DNA of 64,000 nt from DYKG01 sp964596185 (GCA_964596185.1 CAZQUE010000015.1:11340-75339), one strand, 5' to 3'. Counted from the stretch's first letter, positions 1 through 9,116 are shown. Notes: generated from the sequence alone by a model not told the origin. A program made the numbers and translations.

Positions 1-1
1 A

Positions 2-2755
2 AAGGAATGTGATAACCTGCTTGTCTCGGCGCAAAGTCCTGATCATTACATCAGCAGTAAAATGAGAGACATTTTTTGGGGCAACTGGCAGAATTCTGAA
101 AGTCTGAAAGAACGCACCCGGGAGTTTCTCGAACAAATTAACATTGAAGCCGGAATTATCATCTGGGATAAATCTTTCAAGGTTACTCACAGCAACTTCG
201 ATTTCAGTCTCAAAGAGGAGGAGTGGAAGCAAACTTTCCAATTCCTGCATGAATACCGAGTTGAGAACAAGTATCATAGAACCAATCAGCAACCTGAAGG
301 CAAGTTGATCAATGCAAGAAAATTGCTAGGTAATTTCTTTTCCCCCATTCAAATTTATCGCTGTGTTGATTCTAACAATCCTCAGCTTATTTCCACTTCA
401 TTTTCTTCAAGCCACCCTAAACTTTGGCTACACGCCTTTAAAAACGGGGGAATGATTCTATTCTTTCCCACCGAAAAGTTAAATATTTTCGATCCCCTGA
501 AATTCGAAATTGAACATAAAAAAAACCAGGCCGATCCGTTCCGATTTTTCATTTTAAAAGATTCCAACGTCTTCCCTGCAGACCTCAACGTGAAAGAAAA
601 ATTTTCTTCAATAATTGAAGAGTTCCAACGGTTGAATTACCGGCTTGAAGTAAAAACAATAGACTCGAGCTTTCTATGTCGCCAACTTAGCGGCAATAAA
701 AAGCTTATCGGTCAGTTGATTCACAGCAAGCTGGCTCCTGAGAAATCTGGCAACCGAAATATTCTCTTGATCGGCTTCATCTGCCTGAACATAATCGCAA
801 TTTCAGCAGCGCTTTTTTTTCCATATTTGGATTTTAAAAGAATCAAAGCCAAACTTCTTCTTTTATTCATTGCTTCAAGCCTACTGCCTTTAGCGGCATT
901 TGTCGGCATTGCTGTGGACTATCTTCATGAATATCGTGCAGTTCGGCTTGCAGAAATTAATCAGCAAAGTCTTAAATTTCTGCAAAAGATTGACGAGGGC
1001 ACAACTCTGGCCTATTCAGATCAGCTCAAAACCATGCGAAAATCTCTGCCAGAACTGCTTGAGAATCTACAAAAGCATGGAATATCAAAAAAACCGGTCG
1101 TCGACTTCATCTCTCAACAGCATCCCAGATTGAGAGGAATGTTTATTGTTGGCAGCACGACAAAAGAAATTGCGAACGAAGACGCGATAGTAACCAGAGA
1201 TAAAGTTCTTGAAATAATAAAATGGCCAGGCGACCTGCCTTTTGACCCGGCTAAAGTCAAGCAATGCCGTGCGTTTGACATCATCTTTAAAGCTTTATTG
1301 GCTAATCTCAATGGCAGACGATTAACAAGCAAGCAGGGGATCGAGATGGAAATGGTAATGGATTCGATCGGACAAAGCGATTATACAGCCCTGATCCAAA
1401 GTTACTTTGAATCTCTCAATTCAATCTGGCGCTACGGATTTGGCAGGGATCAATACCCCAATTTCATCACTTTGCTTGGAAAAGATGATTACGACTACAA
1501 TCTACTCGTCATTTTGAGAGAAAGTGCATTGGCGGAGTATTTCGCCCACAAAACCTTTACAAATCTTAACCGGAACCAATACGGGCTGAAAATTGGTTTC
1601 AAAACACAGGGTAAGAATTTTCTAACCGAAGAATTTGAAAAGAACCGGCAGTTACATTATTTACTCGACACCTCTCACGAAAACAATTCTGGTCGCTCAT
1701 CTATCGTGAATTTTGACGGAAAAAGCTATTCTTTAACCATTTTGCACGGACACCACAACAAGGATCTCATTTCGATGACGATTTATCCTCTTGCCAGAAT
1801 AGATGAGGAAATAGACCGCCTTGGGCAGAATTTCTGGCTGGCCGGTTTTTTAAGTACTCTAACCGTGATTAGTCTGGGTTTGCTGATTTCGGGGACTGTT
1901 CTTGACCCCATAAGAGAGCTAAAAGCGGGTGTAAATGCCTTGAAAAATCGCAATTTCAAATTTCAGCTTCCCGATCTAGGTCAAAATGAATTTGGCCATT
2001 TGGGGCGAATTTTCAATCGAACGCTTGAAGACATGCAGGAATTACAGGTTGCCAGCCTGGTTCAGGAAAAGCTCATCCCTCAGCTGGAAATGACACAGTA
2101 TAGCGGCAGTCTGCAATATTTCGGCAAAACTGAGTCTCTAAACGATCTGGGTGGCGATTATTTTGATCTCATCGAAACCGAGGATGGTCAAAGAGGCTTT
2201 TTGCTGGGCGATATGGCTGGTCATGGAGTCGCGGCCTCGCTTATCGTTGCTTTTGTGAAAGCGGCAATAATTAGACTTGAGAATCTTTTTTGCCAGCCAA
2301 GCAAGTTTTTCAATCAGTTGAATCGACTGTTTCGCCAGACTCAAGGCAAGAATCAGAAAAAGTTTATGTCTTTGCAATATCTGCTTTTCGATGAAGCAGA
2401 TGGGACTTTCGCCTATTTAAACGCCGGTCACTGTTTTCCGATTCTGGTAGATTCAGAACAAAAAACCACCACCTACTTAAAAATGGTCAATTCCCCCCTG
2501 GGAACCAGCAAAAAAGAATATCCCGAACCAGAATACCATGAGCTCAAACCGGGGCAGGCGTTGGTGATGTACAGTGATGGATACTACGAAATTCCAGGAA
2601 TGGATCTGGAAAAATTTCAGGAAATCCTTTTGGATTGCTTCGATCAGCAGCCAAAGAAGTTTTTTGACAATGTAAATGAACGTTTAAACCAGCATGGATT
2701 CATTCAGGAAACAGATGACAAAACTCTGTTGATAGTATCAAGAGTTATAGAGTAA
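2..2755 (+). CDS. Membrane-bound SpoIIE-type PP2C phosphatase with HAMP domain (5' partial)
   Basis: The frame is open from base 2, and the first ATG (62) has no ribosome binding site, so the true start probably lies outside the window. Residues below are counted from the ATG at 62. Hydrophobic segments lie at about 233-256 and 263-286, followed by an extracytoplasmic sensor region to about 590, a third membrane segment (591-614) and a HAMP linker. The C-terminal SpoIIE/PP2C catalytic domain carries the metal-binding motifs LGGDYFD (near 697) and GDMAGHG (near 716). Family knowledge says such proteins dephosphorylate anti-sigma-factor antagonists or similar phosphoproteins. The layout sensor, two membrane segments, second sensor, membrane segment, HAMP, output matches the two large cyclases at 16727-22707. 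The missing N-terminus probably therefore contains one more membrane segment. The protein substrate is unknown. Confidence 0.88.
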   Translation, partial: KECDNLLVSAQSPDHYISSKMRDIFWGNWQNSESLKERTREFLEQINIEAGIIIWDKSFKVTHSNFDFSLKEEEWKQTFQFLHEYRVENKYHRTNQQPEGKLINARKLLGNFFSPIQIYRCVDSNNPQLISTSFSSSHPKLWLHAFKNGGMILFFPTEKLNIFDPLKFEIEHKKNQADPFRFFILKDSNVFPADLNVKEKFSSIIEEFQRLNYRLEVKTIDSSFLCRQLSGNKKLIGQLIHSKLAPEKSGNRNILLIGFICLNIIAISAALFFPYLDFKRIKAKLLLLFIASSLLPLAAFVGIAVDYLHEYRAVRLAEINQQSLKFLQKIDEGTTLAYSDQLKTMRKSLPELLENLQKHGISKKPVVDFISQQHPRLRGMFIVGSTTKEIANEDAIVTRDKVLEIIKWPGDLPFDPAKVKQCRAFDIIFKALLANLNGRRLTSKQGIEMEMVMDSIGQSDYTALIQSYFESLNSIWRYGFGRDQYPNFITLLGKDDYDYNLLVILRESALAEYFAHKTFTNLNRNQYGLKIGFKTQGKNFLTEEFEKNRQLHYLLDTSHENNSGRSSIVNFDGKSYSLTILHGHHNKDLISMTIYPLARIDEEIDRLGQNFWLAGFLSTLTVISLGLLISGTVLDPIRELKAGVNALKNRNFKFQLPDLGQNEFGHLGRIFNRTLEDMQELQVASLVQEKLIPQLEMTQYSGSLQYFGKTESLNDLGGDYFDLIETEDGQRGFLLGDMAGHGVAASLIVAFVKAAIIRLENLFCQPSKFFNQLNRLFRQTQGKNQKKFMSLQYLLFDEADGTFAYLNAGHCFPILVDSEQKTTTYLKMVNSPLGTSKKEYPEPEYHELKPGQALVMYSDGYYEIPGMDLEKFQEILLDCFDQQPKKFFDNVNERLNQHGFIQETDDKTLLIVSRVIE

Positions 2756-2788
2756 CATTCTTCAATACGATTATCGGGAGAAAAGATT

Positions 2789-3436
2789 TTGTCTGAGCAA
2801 ATGTGGTTGAGCCTGGTCATTTCAACAGGCCTTGGCGGCTTTATCGGCTGGGTAACCAACTGGCTGGCGATTAAAGCGCTTTTTCACCCTAAAAAGCCAA
2901 TCAAGCTGCTTTTCTTCGAATTTCAGGGATTGCTGCCGAAACGTCAGGTTGAGCTGGCGCAAAATCTGGGAAAAATCGTCGAGGGCGAGCTGATCAATGT
3001 CGAAGAACTTATCCGCAGAGTTGAGCCCGCTGACCTCGATTCGCTGATCGAAGAACACATGCGCAAAAACCGTGAAGAAACGCAAAAAAAGGTTGCTGAT
3101 TACGTAAACTCACTGTTGAGTAAGATTCCTTTGATCAAAATCACCGCCAACACGCATATCAGCGGCATTATGGACTATCTGGAACGACAAATCGTAGATG
3201 CCATCAAGAAACAGGTTCCGGGAATTCTTGATAAAGCAGCCGAGAAAGCAGCAAAAAAGCTTTCAGTTCAGGATATAGTTTTTGACAAGGTCAGCAAAAT
3301 GGATTTAGACCGGCTAGAAGGCATTTTTTACAAGATAGCCGACCGGGAAATGGCGATGATCATACGTCTTGGCGGCTTTCTCGGCATGATCGTCGGCTGC
3401 TGCCAATGGGCCATCCAGAATTTCGTTCTGCAATGA
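2789..3436 (+). CDS. DUF445 family membrane protein
   Basis: A 215-residue protein of the DUF445 (YheB-like) family. The N-terminal membrane segment contains the typical GGFIGWVTNWLAIKALFHP signature, followed by the family's PKRQ..LA..LG motif. A long helical, charged middle leads to a second hydrophobic segment at the C-terminus (GGFLGMIVGCCQWAIQ). The family has no firm biochemical role and is thought to act at the envelope. The start is TTG at 2789, supported by GGGAG at 2776-2780 with eight bases of spacing. It lies 33 bases after the phosphatase and is probably co-transcribed. It is shorter than many DUF445 proteins but intact at both conserved ends. Confidence 0.85.
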   Translation: MSEQMWLSLVISTGLGGFIGWVTNWLAIKALFHPKKPIKLLFFEFQGLLPKRQVELAQNLGKIVEGELINVEELIRRVEPADLDSLIEEHMRKNREETQKKVADYVNSLLSKIPLIKITANTHISGIMDYLERQIVDAIKKQVPGILDKAAEKAAKKLSVQDIVFDKVSKMDLDRLEGIFYKIADREMAMIIRLGGFLGMIVGCCQWAIQNFVLQ

Positions 3437-3518
3437 GCCTGTTTTTAAGATTTTCAGTTCGAGAAAGCGAACGCAAATTCGGCATCAATTTTACTTTTTT
3501 TCCAATTGCTGTTTATTG

Positions 3519-3524
3519 TATAAT
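3519..3524 (+). promoter_or_regulatory. Probable -10 element of the retron transcript
   Basis: A perfect TATAAT lies seven bases before the outer stem of the predicted retron RNA, so transcription would begin near 3531, at the start of the a1 segment. No good -35 hexamer stands at the expected spacing, only a T-rich tract. The coincidence with the RNA boundary is the main support. Confidence 0.5.
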
Positions 3525-3528
3525 GGTT

Positions 3529-3630
3529 TTACCCTGGCGTTGCCGAAAAGGCACAGGCTGGTGTTTCGCCAGCCGGGTTCTTTCAGAACCTGCTTTGAAG
3601 TGGGCTCAAGACTGAGTCTTGGCAGGGTAA
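3529..3630 (+). ncRNA. Putative retron msr-msd RNA
   Basis: A 102-base structured region directly upstream of the retron reverse transcriptase. The ends pair perfectly: TTACCCTG (3529-3536) with CAGGGTAA (3623-3630), as expected for a1/a2. Inside lie four hairpins: TGCC/GGCA (3541-3553); GGCTGGTG/CGCCAGCC with a TTT loop (3556-3574); GGTTCT/AGAACC with a TTC loop (3576-3590); and CAAGAC/GTCTTG with a TGA loop (3607-3621). Retron msr hairpins typically expose U-rich loops to the RT. The TGC-T-TTGAA stretch after the third hairpin resembles the stretch after the UUU-loop hairpin of retron Eco1 (Ec86), as I recall that sequence. The fourth hairpin would be the msd. The template between msr and a2 is only about 32 bases, unusually short, so the msr/msd boundary is uncertain. 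Confidence 0.65.
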
Positions 3631-3631
3631 G

Positions 3632-3652
3632 GGCGCGATTTTTCGCGCCTTT
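3632..3652 (+). terminator. Hairpin plus T-tract between retron RNA and RT gene
   Basis: GGCGCGA (3632-3638) and TCGCGCC (3643-3649) form a perfect seven-base stem with a TTTT loop, followed by TTT. It may be a weak terminator or attenuator that lets the short RNA accumulate above the RT message, or simply part of the retron leader. Confidence 0.5.
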
Positions 3653-3673
3653 CTTCATCAGAAAGGATTTAGT

Positions 3674-4531
3674 GTGGGTATATTTTCGTGGCTTTTAGGC
3701 AAAAAAGAAAAGGGCATCGATGAGCTTTGCGGCTTTTTAAAAATGGGTGCCAATCAACTAAAAATGGTGACGGTATCCTACCGGGAATTTGCCATGAAGA
3801 AGAGAAATGGCGGTATTCGCACCATTTGTTCGCCTGATGCTGAGCTTAAGAAAATGCAGCGCCTTATCAATCGCCGCCTTCTCGATGGCATGCAGTCTCA
3901 CTATTCGAGTACCGGCTTCGAACCAGGAGAGTCGATTGTCTACAATGCGGATTCCCATGTTGGCAAAGCGGTTGTTATAAAGCTCGACATCAGAGATTTC
4001 TTCAAGAGCACCGGAGAAGAAAGAGTCTTTGCCTATTTTCGGAAAATTGGCTGGAACCAGGAGACTGCAGAACTACTGACCAGCCTGACGACCTGGAAAG
4101 GTTCATTACCCCAGGGAGCGCCGACCAGTCCGCGTTTGAGCAATCTGGTCAACTTTCGTCTGGATGCGCGCCTAGCCGCTTTTGCCATGCAGCTAGGCGG
4201 CGACTACACCCGCTATGCCGACGACATAACCATTTCGCTGGATGAAGACGACAAGTTCAAAATCACTCAGATCCTGAGTTTTGTGCGCATGGTTTTACTC
4301 GAATTCGGGTACAGGCCGAACAAACAAAAAACCCGGGTAATGCGCCAGCATCAACAGCAGCGGATAACCGGACTGGTAGTTAATCAAAAAATTCAGCTGC
4401 CGCGGGAAACGCGCAAGTGGCTCAGGGCAGTCAAGCATCGCCAGAGCAAAACCGGCACCTGTTCACTTAATGAGAGCCAGCTCAAGGGATGGCTTGCCCT
4501 GGAAAAGATGGTCGAATTGCAAAGCAGCTAG
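3674..4531 (+). CDS. Retron-type reverse transcriptase
   Basis: A 285-residue reverse transcriptase containing essentially only the RT core. Catalytic aspartates are D105 (LDIRDFF) and the YADD box at 181-184; LPQGAPTSP lies at 145-153. Two hallmarks point to retrons rather than group II introns or diversity-generating elements: the NAxxH motif (NADSH, 91-95), and ITG-LVVN (231-236) at the place of the retron VTG triplet. There is no maturase or endonuclease domain. Family members copy the msd part of their upstream RNA into msDNA branched from an msr guanosine. The start is GTG at 3674 with AGAAAGGA at 3660-3667. Known retrons are usually paired with a toxic effector, but the neighbours here are DUF445 and pyruvate kinase, so this looks like a stand-alone retron, as in myxobacteria. 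Confidence 0.9.
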   Translation: MGIFSWLLGKKEKGIDELCGFLKMGANQLKMVTVSYREFAMKKRNGGIRTICSPDAELKKMQRLINRRLLDGMQSHYSSTGFEPGESIVYNADSHVGKAVVIKLDIRDFFKSTGEERVFAYFRKIGWNQETAELLTSLTTWKGSLPQGAPTSPRLSNLVNFRLDARLAAFAMQLGGDYTRYADDITISLDEDDKFKITQILSFVRMVLLEFGYRPNKQKTRVMRQHQQQRITGLVVNQKIQLPRETRKWLRAVKHRQSKTGTCSLNESQLKGWLALEKMVELQSS

Positions 4532-4699
4532 GCAACATTTTTCCAATCAATTCCCATAGAACTGGTTTCATTATTCGATTCGGCTTTTGATGTGAATACT
4601 GCCGACTCTGATCAATTTTTGCACACCCAGCATGGCACGATTTTTGCTGAAATTTCCGCATAAACAGGAAAGGAGCGCTATTTTTTAGCAGTCCAGAAA

Positions 4700-6292
4700 A
4701 TGAGAAAAACCAAAATATTAGTCACACTTGGCCCCGCCGCAGAAGAAGAAAATGTATTGAGAAGCCTGATTGAAGCAGGTATGAACGTTGCCCGACTGAA
4801 TTTTTCCCATGGTGATTTTGAAGAACATGGCAAAAGAATCGAGCGCATCAAAAAGCTCCGTGAAGAAATGCAAAAACCGGTTGCCCTGCTTCTGGACACC
4901 AAAGGCCCGGAAATCAGAACCGGAGAAGTTGAAAATGACCGGATTTTTCTCGAAGCTGGTAAAAAAATAACCATCACTACCGAGTCGGTAATCGGCACCC
5001 CTGACCTGCTTGGCGTATCCTATGAAAAACTGCCTTCGATGCTCGAACCGGGCGGAAGCATACTGCTAGATGACGGCTTGATTCAGCTTAAAGTCGACAG
5101 AATCATCAATCATCAGAATATCGAATGCACCATCCAGAATGACGGCAGCATCAAATCCAAACGTGGAGTAAATGTGCCGCGCCTGCAGTTGAATCTGCCT
5201 AATCCCACCCCTAAGGATCGCGACGACATTCGATTTGCCGCTGCGAACGACTTCGATTTCATCGCTGTTTCCTTTGCCGAATCAGAAGACACGATCCGCA
5301 GAGTCAAGGCGATTCTTGATGTCGAAGGCAAATCCAATATCAAGGTTATTGCCAAAATAGAAAATCATGCCGGACTGGCTAATTTTGACAGCATTCTCGA
5401 AGTCGCTGACGGGATAATGGTTGCTCGTGGTGATCTTGGCGTCGAACTTCTGCCAGAAGAAGTGCCGATCGTTCAAAAAGAGATCATTCGACGCTGCTAC
5501 ATGGCGGGCAAACCCGTAATTACCGCAACACAGATGCTGCATACGATGATCGAATCGCCCCGCCCCACCCGTGCCGAAGTCTCTGACGTTGCTAATGCCA
5601 TATATGATTTCACCTCGGCTGTAATGCTTTCCGGTGAAACTTCAGTCGGCAAATATCCGGTAGAATGCGTAAAACTGCTTGACCGGGTTGCCAGTAATAC
5701 TGAAGACGCCATCGATTATAAAAGAATTTATTCGGCATTTTCTCATGTAGAGCAATTCGCCGATCGCACCAGCGCGGTCACCAATGCAGCAATTACCACC
5801 GCCTACAATGTCGGGGCCAGCGCTATTATCACCGTTACCGAAAGCGGAAAAACTGCCCAGGCACTTTCCAAACTTCGGCCAAGCATTCCGATCATCGCAG
5901 TGGTATCCAGCCAGAAGCTTTTCAATCAGCTCAGCATCAACTGGGGCATTACCCCGGTTATGGGTCGCAGCTTCAGCAGCATTGAAGAGCTCTATCGCGA
6001 ATCGATACGGCTTAGCCGCCAGACCAACCTGATCAACGACGGCGACACCGTTATTCTGGTTGCAGGTCTGCCGGTCGGCAGAAGCGGCGGAACCAACATG
6101 ATCAAGGTCGAAACGGTTGGCAATGCTGCCAGGTGTCCAAACCGGCGCAAGTCAGACGAGACCTGCACGGCATTGAAGTTTTCTCTCGGCCAGGAAAAAT
6201 CGAGCCACAGTCGGCTCAACCAGGAAGTCAATGGCGGCAGTGGCCCATTGTCATTGCTCAGTCGGCCAATAGTTTCCAATCGCCACAGTTAA
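4700..6292 (+). CDS. pyk: Pyruvate kinase
   Basis: Converts phosphoenolpyruvate and ADP to pyruvate and ATP, the last step of glycolysis. The N-terminus (KTKILVTLGPA, then ARLNFSHG), LLLDTKGPEIRTG, the ADP/metal site region (VIAKIENHAG), the MVARGDLGVE signature and the C-terminal PVGRSGGTNMIKVETVG are all present. Normal pyruvate kinases of about 475 residues stop near that last motif. This frame continues for about 50 polar residues resembling neither a C-terminal PEP-utiliser domain nor anything I recognise. A frameshift near 6120 is possible, because another frame ends about 55 bases further on. A strong AGGAAAGGAG (4666-4675) lies too far (24 bases) from the ATG to serve it well, yet homologues begin exactly at this Met. 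A terminator follows. Confidence 0.93.
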   Translation: MRKTKILVTLGPAAEEENVLRSLIEAGMNVARLNFSHGDFEEHGKRIERIKKLREEMQKPVALLLDTKGPEIRTGEVENDRIFLEAGKKITITTESVIGTPDLLGVSYEKLPSMLEPGGSILLDDGLIQLKVDRIINHQNIECTIQNDGSIKSKRGVNVPRLQLNLPNPTPKDRDDIRFAAANDFDFIAVSFAESEDTIRRVKAILDVEGKSNIKVIAKIENHAGLANFDSILEVADGIMVARGDLGVELLPEEVPIVQKEIIRRCYMAGKPVITATQMLHTMIESPRPTRAEVSDVANAIYDFTSAVMLSGETSVGKYPVECVKLLDRVASNTEDAIDYKRIYSAFSHVEQFADRTSAVTNAAITTAYNVGASAIITVTESGKTAQALSKLRPSIPIIAVVSSQKLFNQLSINWGITPVMGRSFSSIEELYRESIRLSRQTNLINDGDTVILVAGLPVGRSGGTNMIKVETVGNAARCPNRRKSDETCTALKFSLGQEKSSHSRLNQEVNGGSGPLSLLSRPIVSNRHS

Positions 6293-6330
6293 CAAGCCAT
6301 TTTTCGAACTTTAACTCTCGATTATCTGAC

Positions 6331-6364
6331 AAAACCGCCCGAAAAACATCGGGCGGTTTTTCTT
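6331..6364. terminator. Bidirectional terminator between pyk and hisC
   Basis: AAAACCGCCCGA (6331-6342) and TCGGGCGGTTTT (6349-6360) make a twelve-base perfect stem with a six-base loop, flanked by T-runs on the plus strand and A-runs that read as T on the minus strand. It lies between two convergent genes and can serve both. Confidence 0.9.
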
Positions 6365-6394
6365 TGATAAGAGGCTATTGAAAAGATTCCAGGC

Positions 6395-7465
6395 TTATTT
6401 TTGCAAAAAATCGTTAACTGCGTTGAAAAAGCAATCATTCTGCTCGGCGCTACCGATGCTGACACGCAAGTGGTTTTTCAGAATCGGATGCGCGCCAATG
6501 TCACGAATAGCAATATCGCTTTGTTTGAGATGCTCGAAAAGCTCTGCCGATTTTTCCCCAATCGAAAAGGTTAGAAAATTGGTAAAGGTCGGCCAGGTTT
6601 TGAGCCCTTTGAGCTGCTGCATTTTCTCTAGCAAAACTTCTTTGAGACGGATAGTCTCTTTTACCTGATTCAAAAAAACATTTTTGTTCATCAGCATGGT
6701 CATGACAAAGGTTTGCACTAGAATGCTGGTGTTGAAAATAGTCTGCACCTTGCGGATTTCTTCAACGTTTTCGGCGCAGCTTGCCAGGTAGCCAAAGCGC
6801 ACTCCGGCAGCAGAAAAAGATTTCGAGAACGATCTGACGATAATCAGATGCTTGAAATCATTTATACGATCGATCCAGGTTTTCTTAGAAAATTCGAAAT
6901 AAGTTTCATCGATTATTACCGGCTTTTGCGTATTTTCGAGAATATGGAGAATTTGGGCATCATCGAGAAGATGTCCGGTCGGATTATTGGGATTGCACAA
7001 AACTCCAAGTCGGCAATTTTCAGAGTTGAGAATCTCGAGGTATTCTTTCTCATCAAAAGTGAAATCAGCGTTGAAATTCTGATAGCGAATATTCAAACCG
7101 GCAGCGCGACTATAGGTTGAATAGTCGAAATATGAAGGAGCGTGGGTCAGCACGAAAGAGTCGTTATTTTCGCGCACGGCGAGGAAGCAGGCAAAAAGCA
7201 TGTCATCGGCGCCATTGCCCCAGAGAAGATTTTTAGAAGTCACACCGTGACCGACATAATCGACCAGACATTTCTTCAATTCACCGGTAACCGGGCTGAA
7301 ATAGCGGTTGAGGGAAACCTGCTGCAGGCTTTGCTGTAATGCCTCATCGATTGCCCGATATGGGTCGAGAGGGCTTTCATTCAAACAAAGCATGTGCTTT
7401 TTGCGGGGAACGGAGATATCTGCTGGTGGCCCGGCCTGAAGCAGGTCGGTTCGAAACATTGGCAT
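6395..7465 (-). CDS. hisC: Histidinol-phosphate aminotransferase-like PLP enzyme
   Basis: A fold-type I, class I/II aminotransferase of 356 residues. Signatures counted from the chosen start are LNESP near 28-32, CNPNNPTG (157-164), DETY (186-189) and the PLP-binding SFSKS with Lys215, followed by the phosphate-binding Arg in GVRFGY. HisC transfers the amino group from glutamate to imidazole acetol-phosphate in histidine synthesis; related enzymes act on aromatic or threonine-phosphate substrates, so the substrate is inferred. The start is the ATG at 7465, preceded on the minus strand by AAAGGA eight to nine bases upstream; a longer reading back to 7528 lacks such a site. No other his genes are in the window. 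It is transcribed divergently from the ankyrin gene. Confidence 0.85.
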   Translation of the reverse strand: MPMFRTDLLQAGPPADISVPRKKHMLCLNESPLDPYRAIDEALQQSLQQVSLNRYFSPVTGELKKCLVDYVGHGVTSKNLLWGNGADDMLFACFLAVRENNDSFVLTHAPSYFDYSTYSRAAGLNIRYQNFNADFTFDEKEYLEILNSENCRLGVLCNPNNPTGHLLDDAQILHILENTQKPVIIDETYFEFSKKTWIDRINDFKHLIIVRSFSKSFSAAGVRFGYLASCAENVEEIRKVQTIFNTSILVQTFVMTMLMNKNVFLNQVKETIRLKEVLLEKMQQLKGLKTWPTFTNFLTFSIGEKSAELFEHLKQSDIAIRDIGAHPILKNHLRVSIGSAEQNDCFFNAVNDFLQK

Positions 7466-7554
7466 AGGGTAATTCCTTTCGCTGGATGCTTTTTTGAGCA
7501 TTCTAACAATCGATATGTTACAATTCAAGTTAATACTACGGCGAGAGGGCTTTT

Positions 7555-9111
7555 ATGGCAGCAAGAAAGGCAAACAATTCTTCGTGCAGCACGCTGCTCT
7601 ACCTTATTTTTTTTCTGGGGCTGAGTTTTTTCAATCATTTTATTGAAAAGGATTTGGAGCAGGACAGAATTCAGATGAAAAAACAGGGTCATCGCCCCCT
7701 ATCTCTGGCCCAAAAGCTGAAAAACTTCAACGACTCTCAACTTTTACAGATGCTTGATGAGCCCGGCTTCATTTCGAGAAAAGACAGTGGCAGCGGCCGC
7801 AATCTATTGCACGTAGCCTGTGAGCTCAATCGGCCGGAATTGGCAAAAAAGCTTATTGAGAAGGGCTTTTCGATCAATCAACCCGACAACAGATCTTTTA
7901 CTCCAATCATGATCGCTTTAATCAGTGATTCTCGGCCATGTGTCGAATTGTTGATGGAACACAATCCTGATCTTACCATAGATTGTCGCCAGCGCTATCC
8001 TATCCACAGTGCTGCCCAGCGAGGCTATCTTCATGTGGTCAAGGAATCGCTTCGCCAGGGAGTAGATGTAAATTCCAGAACGCAAAGCGGTCGCCATACG
8101 CCACTGCATCTGGCTGCAAAGAATGGAAAATTCGACATTGTCGTTCTGCTGATTGAAAACGGCGCTAATCCGTCGTCTACAATGAGCTATGGCTGGACTC
8201 CGGGTGATCTTGCCTTCAAAAAATACAAACACATATCACTTTATCTCCAAAATAAAGGCGGAGCATTGAATGTCGGCCAACTGCAACAGGAATTCGAACT
8301 GGTCGATGGCTGGCCATTGCCCGGGCCAGATGAAATGAAAAACAACACCAGTTCGACTGATACTACACTTTTTGCTGCGGTGCTCAACGATGACCTCGAA
8401 GCAATCAAAAATGCCGGAGCCAATGAAAATTTTGACGGTTTAAACAGGGCCGGAACCCCACTTTTGTGTTTCGCCCTGCTCAATAAAAAATTCGCCGCCG
8501 CCCAGCTCATTTTGAATAAGATTAAGAAAATTGATCAAACCGACATGGCCAGCAGAACTGCTCTTATTTGCGCAACAATAGGAGAAAACGAAGAACTGGC
8601 AAGCGATATTCTTGCGCGAAATGCAAATCCAAGTAGCCAGGATCTAACCGGCAACACAGCACTGCATTACGCGGTCAAAACCTGGCAGAATCAACTGGTC
8701 ATCAAGCTTATAAATGCCGGCGCCGAAGTTTTTGCAGTTAACCTGTTGCAGCAAGGCCCGCAGCATATAGCCGCCGAGACTGGCAACTTGCAGATAGTCG
8801 AATTTTTACTGCAGAATGGTTGCGATATAAATCTTGACGATGCCAGAGGTAACACGGTTTTACACCTGGCTGCCGCAAAAGGCAACCTGCCGATGGTCGA
8901 GCGCCTGCTCAAGAGCGGCGCAAACCCGCACATCAAAAATATTGCGGGAAAAAAAGCAGCTGATCTTGTTCCTGGAGGAAATTCGGCATTGAAAGCAATT
9001 TTGGCAAACCGCGTTGAAATCGAAGGGACAAATCCCGTCAAAAATGCTCCGGCTGAGATCAATTTGCAATTGCCGAAAGTTGCCTTACCATCGGCAGAGG
9101 CAGAAAACTAA
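7555..9111 (+). CDS. Membrane-anchored ankyrin-repeat protein
   Basis: A 518-residue protein with one hydrophobic segment near the N-terminus (about residues 13-28). Two blocks of ankyrin repeats follow (roughly 75-230 and 270-475), with typical motifs such as G-TPLHLAAKNGK, G-TALHYAV and GNTVLHLAAAKGN. An Ala/Pro-rich tail closes the protein. Ankyrin repeats mediate protein-protein contacts and no enzyme domain is visible, so the role is a scaffold or inhibitor held at the membrane. The start has GAGAGG at 7543-7548. It ends six bases before the convergent cyclase gene. The partner is unknown. Confidence 0.85.
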   Translation: MAARKANNSSCSTLLYLIFFLGLSFFNHFIEKDLEQDRIQMKKQGHRPLSLAQKLKNFNDSQLLQMLDEPGFISRKDSGSGRNLLHVACELNRPELAKKLIEKGFSINQPDNRSFTPIMIALISDSRPCVELLMEHNPDLTIDCRQRYPIHSAAQRGYLHVVKESLRQGVDVNSRTQSGRHTPLHLAAKNGKFDIVVLLIENGANPSSTMSYGWTPGDLAFKKYKHISLYLQNKGGALNVGQLQQEFELVDGWPLPGPDEMKNNTSSTDTTLFAAVLNDDLEAIKNAGANENFDGLNRAGTPLLCFALLNKKFAAAQLILNKIKKIDQTDMASRTALICATIGENEELASDILARNANPSSQDLTGNTALHYAVKTWQNQLVIKLINAGAEVFAVNLLQQGPQHIAAETGNLQIVEFLLQNGCDINLDDARGNTVLHLAAAKGNLPMVERLLKSGANPHIKNIAGKKAADLVPGGNSALKAILANRVEIEGTNPVKNAPAEINLQLPKVALPSAEAEN

Positions 9112-9116
9112 AATGA

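Noticed and set aside
3674..4531. Diversity-generating element or group II intron for the RT
   Set aside because: No template/variable repeat pair or lectin-like target is nearby, and there is no maturase or intron ribozyme; the NAxxH motif and the flanking structured RNA point to a retron.
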